DNA from: Ramlibacter tataouinensis | Lineage (GTDB): Bacteria; Pseudomonadota; Gammaproteobacteria; Burkholderiales; Burkholderiaceae_C | NCBI GenBank assembly: GCA_002427815.1 | Contig: DIZF01000062.1 | Span: 145,696-209,695, forward strand | Direction: 5' to 3' | Length of the DNA: 64,000 nucleotides | Part shown: positions 57,032 through 64,000 of the stretch, one piece after another | Layout of the letters: each line of letters opens with the position of its first letter | How positions within the stretch are numbered: position 1 is the stretch's first letter | Program-made: the position numbers and the translations under genes | Notes under the pieces: model-generated | The model's input: only the letters and a program-made list of their open reading frames with translations | Told to the model about the DNA's origin: nothing | Databases searched by the model: none

Positions 57032-57226
57032 ATGAACAACCTTCCGCCCCAAGCCGACTCGCTTCCTTCGCAGCGCATCGACCTGACCCACGAAACCGAC
57101 GTGGCGTACTGGTGCCGGATCTTCAACGTCAGCATCGAAGAGTTGCGCGAGGCCGTGCAGCACGCAGGGCCGCAGGCCGACGAGGTGCGCAAGTACCTGG
57201 GCAGCAATCCCCCGACATCGCGCTGA
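57032..57226 (+). CDS. Small DUF3606 protein
   Basis: This 64-residue protein matches DUF3606: QRIDLTHETDVAYWCRIFNVSIEELREAVQHAGPQADEVRKYL. The Asp-x-x-x-Glu then YWCxxFxVSxEEL pattern is the family core, a predicted small helical fold of unknown function. It starts at ATG 57032. No other gene lies in the 152 bp after it. Confidence 0.8.
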   Translation: MNNLPPQADSLPSQRIDLTHETDVAYWCRIFNVSIEELREAVQHAGPQADEVRKYLGSNPPTSR

Positions 57227-57378
57227 ACCCGCGGCGATGTCGGCCGCGGCCCACGGGCCGCGCCCTGGCCTTTGGACAGACGCTGTTTGCCGCCGGCGCC
57301 ATGGTGGCCGACAGGACGGAACCTGATTCCAGCGCGGGCGGCCGTGCAGTTCCGGCCGAAGTTCAGTAGGATGGGCCC

Positions 57379-58032
57379 ATGACCGCCGACCTGAAGATCG
57401 ATTTCGTCTCCGACGTCTCCTGCCCCTGGTGCGCAATCGGACTGGCCTCGCTGGAACAGGCGCTGCAGCGCCTGGAAGGGGAGGTCAGGTCCGATCTGCA
57501 TTTCCAGCCCTTCGAACTGAATCCGGCGATGCCGCCCGGTGGCCAGGATATCGGCGAGCATCTGACGGGGAAATACGGCAGCACGCGCGAGCAACAGGAG
57601 GCATCTCGCGAAGCCATCCGCCAGCGCGGGGCTGCGGTCGGCTTCGTGTTCCGCAAGGAAGGCCGTGGGCGCGTCTACAACACGTTCAACGCGCACCGCC
57701 TGTTGCATTGGGCCGGGCTGGACGGCGGGGAGCGTCAGCATGCGCTGAAAAAGGCGCTGCTGAAAGCCTACTTCACCGACGGGCTCAGCCCGGAAGCACC
57801 GGACGTGCTGGTGCAGGCCGCTGCAGCCGCCGGCCTCGACCCCGTCCGCGCGAAGCAGATCCTTGACGCGGACGAGTACGCAGCTGAGGTGCGGGGCGAG
57901 GAACAGCGCTTTCTGGACCTGGGCATCCATGCGGTGCCGTCGGTCGTGATCAATGACCGCCATCTGATCCAGGGCGGCCAGCCGCCGGAGGTGTTCGAGC
58001 AGGCGTTGCGGCAAATCGCGTCGGCCGGTTGA
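57379..58032 (+). CDS. DsbA-family oxidoreductase (FrnE-like)
   Basis: This cytoplasmic thioredoxin-fold protein has 217 residues and no signal peptide. The active site is CPWC in IDFVSDVSCPWCAIGLASLEQAL. FQPFELNPAMPPGGQDIGEHL and GIHAVPSVVINDRHLIQGGQPPEVFEQAL (cis-Pro loop AVPS) fit FrnE and polyketide-related DsbA proteins. The family includes disulfide isomerases active in oxidative stress; the substrate is unknown. Confidence 0.88.
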   Translation: MTADLKIDFVSDVSCPWCAIGLASLEQALQRLEGEVRSDLHFQPFELNPAMPPGGQDIGEHLTGKYGSTREQQEASREAIRQRGAAVGFVFRKEGRGRVYNTFNAHRLLHWAGLDGGERQHALKKALLKAYFTDGLSPEAPDVLVQAAAAAGLDPVRAKQILDADEYAAEVRGEEQRFLDLGIHAVPSVVINDRHLIQGGQPPEVFEQALRQIASAG

Positions 58033-58132
58033 GAAAAGGATGGGCCAGCGGCGGGCCAGATGGGACGGGATAGCGTCCTACACAGACGCCAGCAACAAGC
58101 CGACACAATTTCGCTCAAGGGCCGCTTCGCGG

Positions 58133-58351
58133 TCACTCTCGCGCGGCCTGCGCGAGCGCGAGGCAATAGTCAATCAGCGGATCGGTCTCCATGGATTTGT
58201 CGAACACACCGTCAGAGCCCAAGGCTTTGCATCGTTTGGGCATATCGGGATTGGCGGTGGCCGTCAACGCCACCACCTTCTGCCCGGGCTTGCAGTCGCG
58301 GCAGGCCCGCAGGACACCGAAGCCGCTGCCGCCGGGCTCCAGGATCAGGTC
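58133..58351 (-). pseudogene. Response-regulator receiver fragment
   Basis: The minus strand encodes the second half of a CheY-type receiver: DLILEPGGSGFGVLR starts at what looks like the phospho-Asp, then KVVALTATANPD (Thr switch), ALGSDGVFDKS (conserved Lys) and a final helix. The N-terminal half is missing, because upstream the strand is the antisense of a histidine kinase. No start codon is available for the fragment alone, so it is a remnant. Confidence 0.6.
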
Positions 58352-58381
58352 GTTTGCACAGAGGTGCGCCGTGGGGGTGTG

Positions 58382-59176
58382 GTGAACCTGCAACCCGAGC
58401 AGGAGCTTGCGGCGCAGGCCCAGGCGCTGCTGGACCGCGAGCGCGCAGCCCGCGCCGAGGCCGAGCGCTTGAGCGCGCTGAAGGATGAGTTCCTGGCCAT
58501 CGTCTCGCATGAATTGCGCGGCCCCTTGGCTGCCATCCTGGGCTGGGCGCACCTGCTGCGGCTGCGCAGGAGCCAGGAGGAACTCGACAGGGGCCTGGAC
58601 GTGATCGAACAAAGCGTCCACGTTCAGACCAGGCTGATCGAGGACCTCGTCGACATGAGCCGCATCACCTCGGGCCAGCTGCGGCTGGACATCCGCCCGG
58701 TCGAGGCGCGCAGCTTCATCGACGCTGCGGTCGAGACGGTGCTGCCGGCAGCGGATGCCAGGGAGATCCGGATCCGCAAGGTGCTTGACCTCGGCGTATC
58801 CCCGGTGGCCGGCGACGCCACCCGGCTGCAGCAGGTGATGGTGAACCTGCTGTCGAATGCCGTGAAGTTCACGCCCGAAAAGGGTTCGGTCGAGGTGGTC
58901 CTGCGGGACGCCGGCGGCCAGGCGGAAATCACCGTGTCGGACACCGGAATCGGCATCCCGCCGGACTTGCTGCCTCATGTATTCGACCGATTACGCCAGG
59001 GAAACGCCGGCGCCACACGCCGCCGGGGTGGCCTCGGACTGGGCCTTGCCATCGTCAAGCACGTGGTCGAGCTGCATGGTGGCGAGGTTCGCGCCGCCAG
59101 CCCGGGCGAGGGCAAGGGCGCGACCTTCACGCTGCGCCTGCCGCTGGCGCAGGGCATAGTCGTTCCGGCAGGCTAG
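58382..59176 (+). pseudogene. Histidine-kinase core lacking its sensor (probable remnant)
   Basis: From GTG 58382, about 264 residues encode a full kinase core: a coiled lead-in (ALLDRERAARAEAERLSALK), H-box FLAIVSHELRGPLAAILGWAHL, N-box LQQVMVNLLSNAVKFTPEKG, G1 VSDTGIGIPPD and G2 GGLGLGLAIVKHV. The PAS or receiver sensor that normally precedes this type is absent; the DNA there encodes a receiver fragment on the other strand. No membrane helix is present. The core motifs are intact, so it might still be made as a soluble kinase. Confidence 0.6.
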
Positions 59177-59181
59177 CCCAC

Positions 59182-59280
59182 CTACCAGCGCTGGGCCAGC
59201 ACCGGCAGCGCGGCCGCCAGCAGCGCCGCGCCGCCGATGACGATGAGGATCAGCGAGTCGATGAAGGCCGGCCCGTCATT
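59182..59280 (-). other. Hydrophobic reading frame overlapping the gcvP 3' end
   Basis: In the frame shifted from gcvP, AAT 59280 onward reads a membrane-like peptide (GPAFIDSLILIVIGGAALLA to a final QRW and TAG at 59182-59184). No ATG, GTG or TTG is available in frame nearby, so it is not called a gene. It may be the end of a decayed small membrane protein or chance in GC-rich sequence. Confidence 0.25.
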
Positions 59281-62212
59281 CGCAGGCGGATGCGGGGATG
59301 CAGCTGCAGAACAGGTTGCGATCGCCGTAGACGTTGTCGACGCGGCCCACCGGCGGCCAGTATTTGGCGTGGCGCCGTTCGTCCAGCACCGCCGCTGCGG
59401 TTTCGCGGGAGTAGGCGTGTTGCCATTCGCCTTTGAGCAGGCTGGCCGCGGTGTGGGGTGCGTGCTTGAGCGGGTTGTCGTCCTGCGGCCACTCGCCGCG
59501 CTCGACTTTCCGGATTTCCTCGCGGATGGCGATCATCGCGCTGATGAAACGGTCCAGTTCATCCAGGGTCTCGCTCTCGGTCGGCTCGACCATCAAGGTG
59601 CCCGGCACCGGGAAGCTCAGCGTCGGCGCATGGAAGCCGTAGTCGATCAGCCGCTTGGCCACGTCCTCGGCCGTCACGCCGCTGGACTCCTTCAGGGGCC
59701 GCAGGTCCAGGATGCATTCGTGGGCGACATACCCCTGCGGGCCGGCATACAGCGTCGGGTAGTGGTCCTTCAGGCGCGCGCTGATGTAGTTGGCGCTGAG
59801 GATGGCCACCTCGGTGGCCTGCTTCAAGCCGTCCGGGCCCATCATGCGGCAATACATCCAGCTGATCGGCAGCACCGACGCATTGCCCAGCGGCGCGGCG
59901 GAAACGGCGCCGACGCCAGCGACGGCGGTGCTCATCGAACTCACGTAGGCGCCGGCGGCCGCCGCGGTGTGGTGCCCCGGCAGGAACGGCACCAGGTCGG
60001 CCACCACGCAGACCGGGCCGACGCCGGGCCCGCCGCCGCCGTGGGGGATGCAGAAGGTCTTGTGCAGATTCAGGTGGCTCACGTCGCCGCCGAACTGGCC
60101 CGGGGCGGCCAGGCCCACCAGCGCGTTCATGTTCGCCCCGTCCACGTACACGCGCCCGCCGTGCTGGTGCACCAGCGCGCAGAGTTCCTTGACCTGCGTC
60201 TCGAACACGCCATGGGTGCTCGGGTAGGTGATCATCACCGCGACCAGGTTGGCACTGTGCTTCTCGCATTTCGCCTGCAGGTCCGCCATGTCCACGTTGC
60301 CATTGACGTCGCAGGCCGTGACCACCACCTGCATGCCGGCCATCTGCGCGCTGGCCGGGTTGGTGCCGTGCGCGGAGGAGGGAATGAGGCAGATGTTGCG
60401 GTGGGCCTGGCCCCGGCTTTCGTGGAAAGCCCTGATCGCCAGCAAGCCGGAATATTCGCCCTGCGAACCCGCATTGGGCTGCAGGCTGATGCCGGCGTAG
60501 CCGGTGGCCTGGCACAGCCATGCGCGCAGCTGCTGGTCCAGTTCGGCGTAGCCCTGCAACTGCTCGCGCGGCGCGAAGGGATGGATCTGCGCGAACTCGG
60601 GCCAGGTGATGGGGATCATCTCGCTGGTCGCGTTGAGTTTCATGGTGCAACTGCCCAACGGGATCATGCTGCGGTCCAGCGCGAGGTCCTTGTCCGCGAG
60701 CGCGCGCAGGTAGCGCAGCATCGCGGTCTCGGAGTGGTGGCTGTTGAACACCGGGTGCGTGAGGAACGCGCTGGTGCGGCGCAGCGCGGCCGGGATCAGG
60801 GGCTCGATTCCCTTTTCGAACCGGGCGAGCGCAGGCTGCGCCTGGCCGGGCCTGGCGAAGAACGACCAGAGCAGCTGGATGTCTTCCGGCGTCGTGGTTT
60901 CGTCCAGCGAGATGCCCAGGCAGCCCGGCATGCTGCGGCGCAGGTTGGCGCGTGCGGCATGGGCGCGCCCGGCGACGAGGTCGGTGGCATCGCCGGTTTT
61001 CACGGTGAGGGTGTCGAAGGCGGTGTCCGAAGCGAGCGCATAGCCCATCTCCTGCAGGCCCTTGGCCAGCACGGCGGTGTACGCGGCGACGCGCCCCGCG
61101 ATTCGCTTCAGGCCCTCGGGGCCGTGATAGACCGCGTACATGCTGGCGATGACGGCCGGCAGGACCTGGGCCGTGCAGATGTTCGAAGTGGCCTTCTCGC
61201 GGCGGATGTGCTGTTCGCGGGTTTGCAGCGCGAGGCGGTAGGCGGGGTTGCCATGGTTGTCGACACTCAGCCCCACCAGGCGTCCGGGCAGCGAACGCTT
61301 GAACTCGTCGCGGCAGGCGAGATAGGCCGCGTGCGGCCCACCGGCCCCCATCGGGGTGCCGAAGCGCTGCGTGGTTCCCAGCACGATGTCCGCGCTCCCT
61401 GCCGCGCCCGCTGCGCCGCCCCATTCCCCGGGGGGCACCAGCAGGGTCAACGCCAGCAGATCGGCGGCTACGCAGAAGGCCGCGTCTTTGGCATGAGCCT
61501 GCTGCACCAGGGGCCGCATGTCGTGGATCGTCCCGCCGGTGGAGGGGTACTGCACCAGCACGCCGAAGTAGTCGTGCGCGGGCATGAGGTCCGCAGCGGA
61601 ACCCACCAGCACCTCGATGCCCAGCGGCCGTGCCCGCGTGCGCACCACCTCGATCATCTGCGGATGGCAGTCGCCGGCGACGATGAAGGTGTTGGACCGG
61701 CTCTTGACACTGCGCCTGGCGAGCGTCATGGCCTCGGCCGCCGCCGTCGCTTCGTCGAGCATGGACGCGTTGGCGATCGGCATCCCGGTGAGATCGCACA
61801 CCATGGTCTGGAAATTCACCAGCGCCTCCATGCGGCCCTGGCTGATCTCGGCCTGGTAGGGTGTGTACGCGGTGTACCAGGCCGGGTTCTCGAGCACGTT
61901 CCGCAGGACGACGCCGGGCGTGTGGGTGCCGTGGTAGCCCTGGCCGATGAAACTCCGGAACACCTGGTTCCTGCCGGCGATGGCCTTGAGTTCGGCCAGC
62001 GCCGCTGCCTCGGTCACGGCTGAGGGCAGCTCCATCGCGTCGCCGCGGGCGATCGAGCGCGGCACGATGCTGTCGATCAGGGCGCGGCGCGAGCTTTCGC
62101 CGATGACGGCCAGCATCTGCCGCTCGTCGGCGCCGTCGACGCCGATGTGGCGGGCGATGAATTCAGAGGAGTTTTCGAGCTCGCGCAGCGAGCGGGCGGA
62201 TTGCATCAACAT
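59276..62212 (-). CDS. gcvP: Glycine decarboxylase (P protein, single chain)
   Basis: This PLP-dependent enzyme releases CO2 from glycine and passes the aminomethyl group to lipoyl-GcvH. It has 978 residues and holds both alpha and beta halves, as in E. coli. PLP Lys718 is in VSHLNLHKTFCIPHGGGGPG; SFIGQGYHGTHTPGVVLRNVLENPAWYTAYTPYQ is the N-terminal signature. ATG 62212 is chosen for GGAG 5 nt upstream (ATG 62206 also possible). It is last in gcvT-gcvH-gcvP and 81 bp after gcvH, across a palindromic element. Confidence 0.97.
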   Translation of the reverse strand: MLMQSARSLRELENSSEFIARHIGVDGADERQMLAVIGESSRRALIDSIVPRSIARGDAMELPSAVTEAAALAELKAIAGRNQVFRSFIGQGYHGTHTPGVVLRNVLENPAWYTAYTPYQAEISQGRMEALVNFQTMVCDLTGMPIANASMLDEATAAAEAMTLARRSVKSRSNTFIVAGDCHPQMIEVVRTRARPLGIEVLVGSAADLMPAHDYFGVLVQYPSTGGTIHDMRPLVQQAHAKDAAFCVAADLLALTLLVPPGEWGGAAGAAGSADIVLGTTQRFGTPMGAGGPHAAYLACRDEFKRSLPGRLVGLSVDNHGNPAYRLALQTREQHIRREKATSNICTAQVLPAVIASMYAVYHGPEGLKRIAGRVAAYTAVLAKGLQEMGYALASDTAFDTLTVKTGDATDLVAGRAHAARANLRRSMPGCLGISLDETTTPEDIQLLWSFFARPGQAQPALARFEKGIEPLIPAALRRTSAFLTHPVFNSHHSETAMLRYLRALADKDLALDRSMIPLGSCTMKLNATSEMIPITWPEFAQIHPFAPREQLQGYAELDQQLRAWLCQATGYAGISLQPNAGSQGEYSGLLAIRAFHESRGQAHRNICLIPSSAHGTNPASAQMAGMQVVVTACDVNGNVDMADLQAKCEKHSANLVAVMITYPSTHGVFETQVKELCALVHQHGGRVYVDGANMNALVGLAAPGQFGGDVSHLNLHKTFCIPHGGGGPGVGPVCVVADLVPFLPGHHTAAAAGAYVSSMSTAVAGVGAVSAAPLGNASVLPISWMYCRMMGPDGLKQATEVAILSANYISARLKDHYPTLYAGPQGYVAHECILDLRPLKESSGVTAEDVAKRLIDYGFHAPTLSFPVPGTLMVEPTESETLDELDRFISAMIAIREEIRKVERGEWPQDDNPLKHAPHTAASLLKGEWQHAYSRETAAAVLDERRHAKYWPPVGRVDNVYGDRNLFCSCIPASACE

Positions 62213-62228
62213 GGGTGCTCCAGTAGCT

Positions 62229-62285
62229 GTCATCGCCGGACCTGATCCGGGATCCATGTATTGCGGGTCAGGCCCGCAACGAAAT
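62229..62285. repeat. REP-like palindromic element between gcvH and gcvP
   Basis: Two small stem-loops stand side by side: CCGGA/TCCGG (62236-62250) and TTGCGGG/CCCGCAA (62261-62279). They are joined by GATCCATGTA and preceded by GTCAT. This GTCAT-CCGGA-TCCGG-ATCCATG-CGGGTCA-CCCGC layout is that of dispersed extragenic palindromes in many proteobacteria. It lies in the mRNA between two operon genes, where it may affect RNA stability. Confidence 0.6.
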
Positions 62286-62293
62286 GGGCAGGG

Positions 62294-62677
62294 TCAGGCC
62301 TTCTTGGCATCCTTCGAGAACCGGGCGTAGGCCGGCTCGTCCATGAGCACGTCGAACTCGGCCATGTCCTTGATCAGGATCTTGAAGAACCAGCCGTTGC
62401 CCATGGGGTCGCGATTGGCCAGCGCAGGATCGGCGCGCAGCTCTTCATTGACCTCCGTCACCTCGCCGGCCACCGGCATGTAGATGTCGGCGGCGGCCTT
62501 CACCGACTCGACCACGCCGGCCACCTCGCCTTTGGCAAAGCTGCGGCCCACTTCGGGCAGATCGACGAATACCACGTCGCCCAGCGCGTCCTGGGCGTGC
62601 AGCGTGATGCCCACGACAGCGGCCTCGTGGTCCTCGAGCTGGATCCACTCGTGCTCTTCGGTGTACTTGACGGTCAT
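62294..62677 (-). CDS. gcvH: Glycine cleavage system H protein
   Basis: This lipoyl carrier protein shuttles the aminomethyl group between P, T and L proteins. It has 127 residues. Lipoyl Lys60 is in GVVESVKAAADIYMPVAG; KYTEEHEWIQLEDHEAAVVGIT is the family start. It lies 43 bp after gcvT. Confidence 0.97.
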   Translation of the reverse strand: MTVKYTEEHEWIQLEDHEAAVVGITLHAQDALGDVVFVDLPEVGRSFAKGEVAGVVESVKAAADIYMPVAGEVTEVNEELRADPALANRDPMGNGWFFKILIKDMAEFDVLMDEPAYARFSKDAKKA

Positions 62678-62720
62678 GTTGGCTTGCTCCTGGTGGTTTC
62701 GGTCGTGGTTGGAAAAGCGG

Positions 62721-63848
62721 TCAGCCGCGGTAATAGCGAGTCGGCACGAACGGCATGCGTGTGACTTCCATGGTCACCGGCTTGCCGCGGACGATGGCGT
62801 CCAGGCGGGTTCCCGGCGAGGCCAGGTGGGTGGTCACGTAGCCCATCGCCACGGGCTTGTCGATGGTCGGTGCCAGCAAGCCGCTCGTCACCTCGCCGAC
62901 GCGTCGGCCCGACGCATCGCGCAGCTCGGCGTGTTCGCGCACCGGGATGCGTTCGAGCGCGACCAGGCCGATCCGCTGGCGTTCGACCGGCACCGTGCCC
63001 TGCAATTGGCCGAGCACCTTCTGCGCGCCGGGGAAACCGCCGGCGCGAGCGCCGCCGCTGCGGCGCACCTTCTGGATGGCCCAGTTCAACGCGGCCTCGA
63101 CCGGCGTGGTGGTGGTGTCGATGTCCTGGCCGTAGAGGCAGAGGCCCGCTTCCAGGCGCAGCGAATTGCGTGCGCCCAGGCCGACCGGCTTGACCTCGGG
63201 CTGCGCCAGCAGGGCCCGCGCCAGCGCATCGGCCTGCGACTCGTGCACCGAGAGCTCGAACCCGTCCTCGCCGGTGTAGCCGCTGCGCGTGACGAACAGC
63301 TCGCCGCCCTTCCAGTCGAAGCGCGCGCCGGTCATGAACACCAGTTGCTGCACACCCGGCAGCAGCCGGGCCAGCGCATCGACGGCCTTGGGCCCCTGCA
63401 AGGCCAGCAGGGCGCGTTCGGGCATGGCGAGCACCTCACAGCGCGAGCCAATGCGTTCGCGGATGTGCGCCATGTCACCCGCCTTGCAGGCGCCATTGAC
63501 GATCACGAAAACATCGTCACCGCGATTGACGAACATCAGGTCGTCGATGATCGTGCCCTCTTCGGTCAGCAGCAGCCCGTAGCGCTGTTTGCCGGGCGCC
63601 AGGTCGATCACGTCGACCGGCATCAGGCTTTCGAAGGCGGCGGCGGCCCCAGTGCCCGACAGGCGCAGCTGGCCCATGTGCGAGACATCGAACAGTCCCG
63701 CCGCGATGCGTGTGTGGCGGTGCTCGGCCATCAGGCCGGCGGGGTACTGGACCGGCATGCTGTACCCGGCAAAGGGCACCATGCGGGCGCCCAGTTCCAG
63801 GTGCAGGCCATTGAGGGGGGTCTTGAGGAGGTTCTGTTCTTCAGGCAC
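62721..63848 (-). CDS. gcvT: Glycine cleavage system T protein (aminomethyltransferase)
   Basis: This folate-dependent enzyme releases ammonia and forms methylene-THF. It has 375 residues from GTG 63848, chosen for GGAGAG 6 nt upstream. LKTPLNGLHLELGARMVPFAGYSMPVQYPAG, FDVSHMGQLRLSG, SGYTGEDGFELSV and LGARNSLRLEAGLCLYGQDID are present. The L protein gene is not in this operon. It is controlled by the glycine riboswitch directly upstream. Confidence 0.96.
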   Translation of the reverse strand: MPEEQNLLKTPLNGLHLELGARMVPFAGYSMPVQYPAGLMAEHRHTRIAAGLFDVSHMGQLRLSGTGAAAAFESLMPVDVIDLAPGKQRYGLLLTEEGTIIDDLMFVNRGDDVFVIVNGACKAGDMAHIRERIGSRCEVLAMPERALLALQGPKAVDALARLLPGVQQLVFMTGARFDWKGGELFVTRSGYTGEDGFELSVHESQADALARALLAQPEVKPVGLGARNSLRLEAGLCLYGQDIDTTTTPVEAALNWAIQKVRRSGGARAGGFPGAQKVLGQLQGTVPVERQRIGLVALERIPVREHAELRDASGRRVGEVTSGLLAPTIDKPVAMGYVTTHLASPGTRLDAIVRGKPVTMEVTRMPFVPTRYYRG

Positions 63849-63852
63849 ACGG

Positions 63853-63990
63853 CTCTCCAGGGGCTGACGAAACCATGGTACAGACCATGGGCGGCCCCTG
63901 CTGTCCGCTTTACCTGAGAGATTCACCCCGTCAAGGGGTTTGCTCCTTCGGTGGGCCGCGCACCGTGACGGCGGCGACCTCTCTCCAGCA
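63853..63990 (-). promoter_or_regulatory. Glycine riboswitch of the gcvTHP operon
   Basis: Read on the minus strand, the leader has the gcvT-motif core: GCTGGAGAG, then CACCGAAGGAGCAAA, GTGAATCTCTCAGGTAAA and GGACAGC, with P1 from GCTG/CAGC. Downstream, CAGGGGC (63900-63894) pairs with GCCCCTG (63864-63858), enclosing the hairpin CCATGGT/ACCATGG. The 3' strand of that outer stem ends on the first G of the gcvT Shine-Dalgarno (63858-63853). One aptamer is seen; a second upstream would lie beyond the window. Confidence 0.9.
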
Positions 63991-64000
63991 AGGCAGCACC

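Noticed and set aside
58040..58381. N-terminal extension of the histidine kinase from ATG 58040
   Set aside because: The ~114 residues have no domain and are antisense to a recognisable receiver fragment, so they are not the kinase's own N-terminus.
59237..62023. Very long open frame on the plus strand opposite gcvP (and similar ones opposite gyrA, rpsA and the oxoprolinase)
   Set aside because: These are antisense shadows typical of GC-rich coding DNA; their translations show Gly/His/Arg/Gln-rich strings with no domain, while the other strand encodes full known enzymes.

Overview
The window is high-GC, gene-dense chromosomal DNA from a beta-proteobacterium. It most likely comes from Burkholderiales, in or near the Comamonadaceae. 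The evidence is the core block ompA-ubiG-gph / gyrA-pheA-tyrA-aroA::cmk-rpsA-ihfB-lapA-lapB-hldE-hldD, a tmRNA whose tag reads ANDERFALAA, a fused AroA-Cmk protein, and sigma-54/NtrC sites in front of glnA. No phage, insertion sequence, CRISPR array or tRNA gene was seen. Family and motif calls are made by eye from translated sequence; no database search was run.

Layout. 1-9297: a gsiABCD-type peptide/glutathione ABC importer (minus strand, last permease cut by the window edge) diverges from a winged-helix regulator and a full-length 5-oxoprolinase/hydantoinase. The oxoprolinase carries a GC-rich palindrome inserted in frame. 9315-13699: DinB-like protein, ComEA-like protein, then lapA-lapB-hldE-hldD (lipopolysaccharide control and heptose supply) in overlapping minus-strand order. 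13736-22725: ihfB, rpsA, aroA::cmk, tyrA, pheA, gyrA; the serC and hisC genes often found in this block are missing. 22844-25552: ompA, ubiG, a Gph/MupP-type phosphatase and ssrA. 25620-32142: small lipoprotein, RsuA-type pseudouridine synthase, hydrolase, then a packed plus-strand run of envelope genes (beta-propeller, deviant polysaccharide deacetylase, sterol-desaturase-like, EI24 membrane protein, CinA-like).

32149-37166 is the nitrogen-control locus glnA - small secreted protein - ntrB - ntrC. It has an NtrC site, a sigma-54 promoter, and a three-copy 44-bp hairpin repeat behind glnA. 37264-42279 is a probable catabolic operon: an NMT1-type ABC importer, a GntR/FCD regulator, a TTUC/IPMDH-type decarboxylating dehydrogenase and an ABM-domain protein. 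Its substrate cannot be read from sequence, and it is the best candidate here for an undescribed pathway. 42305-47916: exonuclease III and a Liv-type amino-acid importer whose LivM permease and LivG ATPase are one protein. 47977-55197: DUF4337, folA-thyA, an FAD-linked oxidase, DUF2069, YihY, an alpha/beta hydrolase with a coupled broken reading frame, and metY.

55297-59176: CBS-domain protein, aroC, DUF3606, a FrnE-like thiol oxidoreductase and the remains of a two-component system (receiver fragment and sensorless kinase on opposite strands). 59276-64000: the glycine-cleavage operon gcvT-gcvH-gcvP under a glycine riboswitch whose downstream stem abuts the gcvT ribosome-binding site. A dispersed-repeat-like palindrome lies between gcvH and gcvP.
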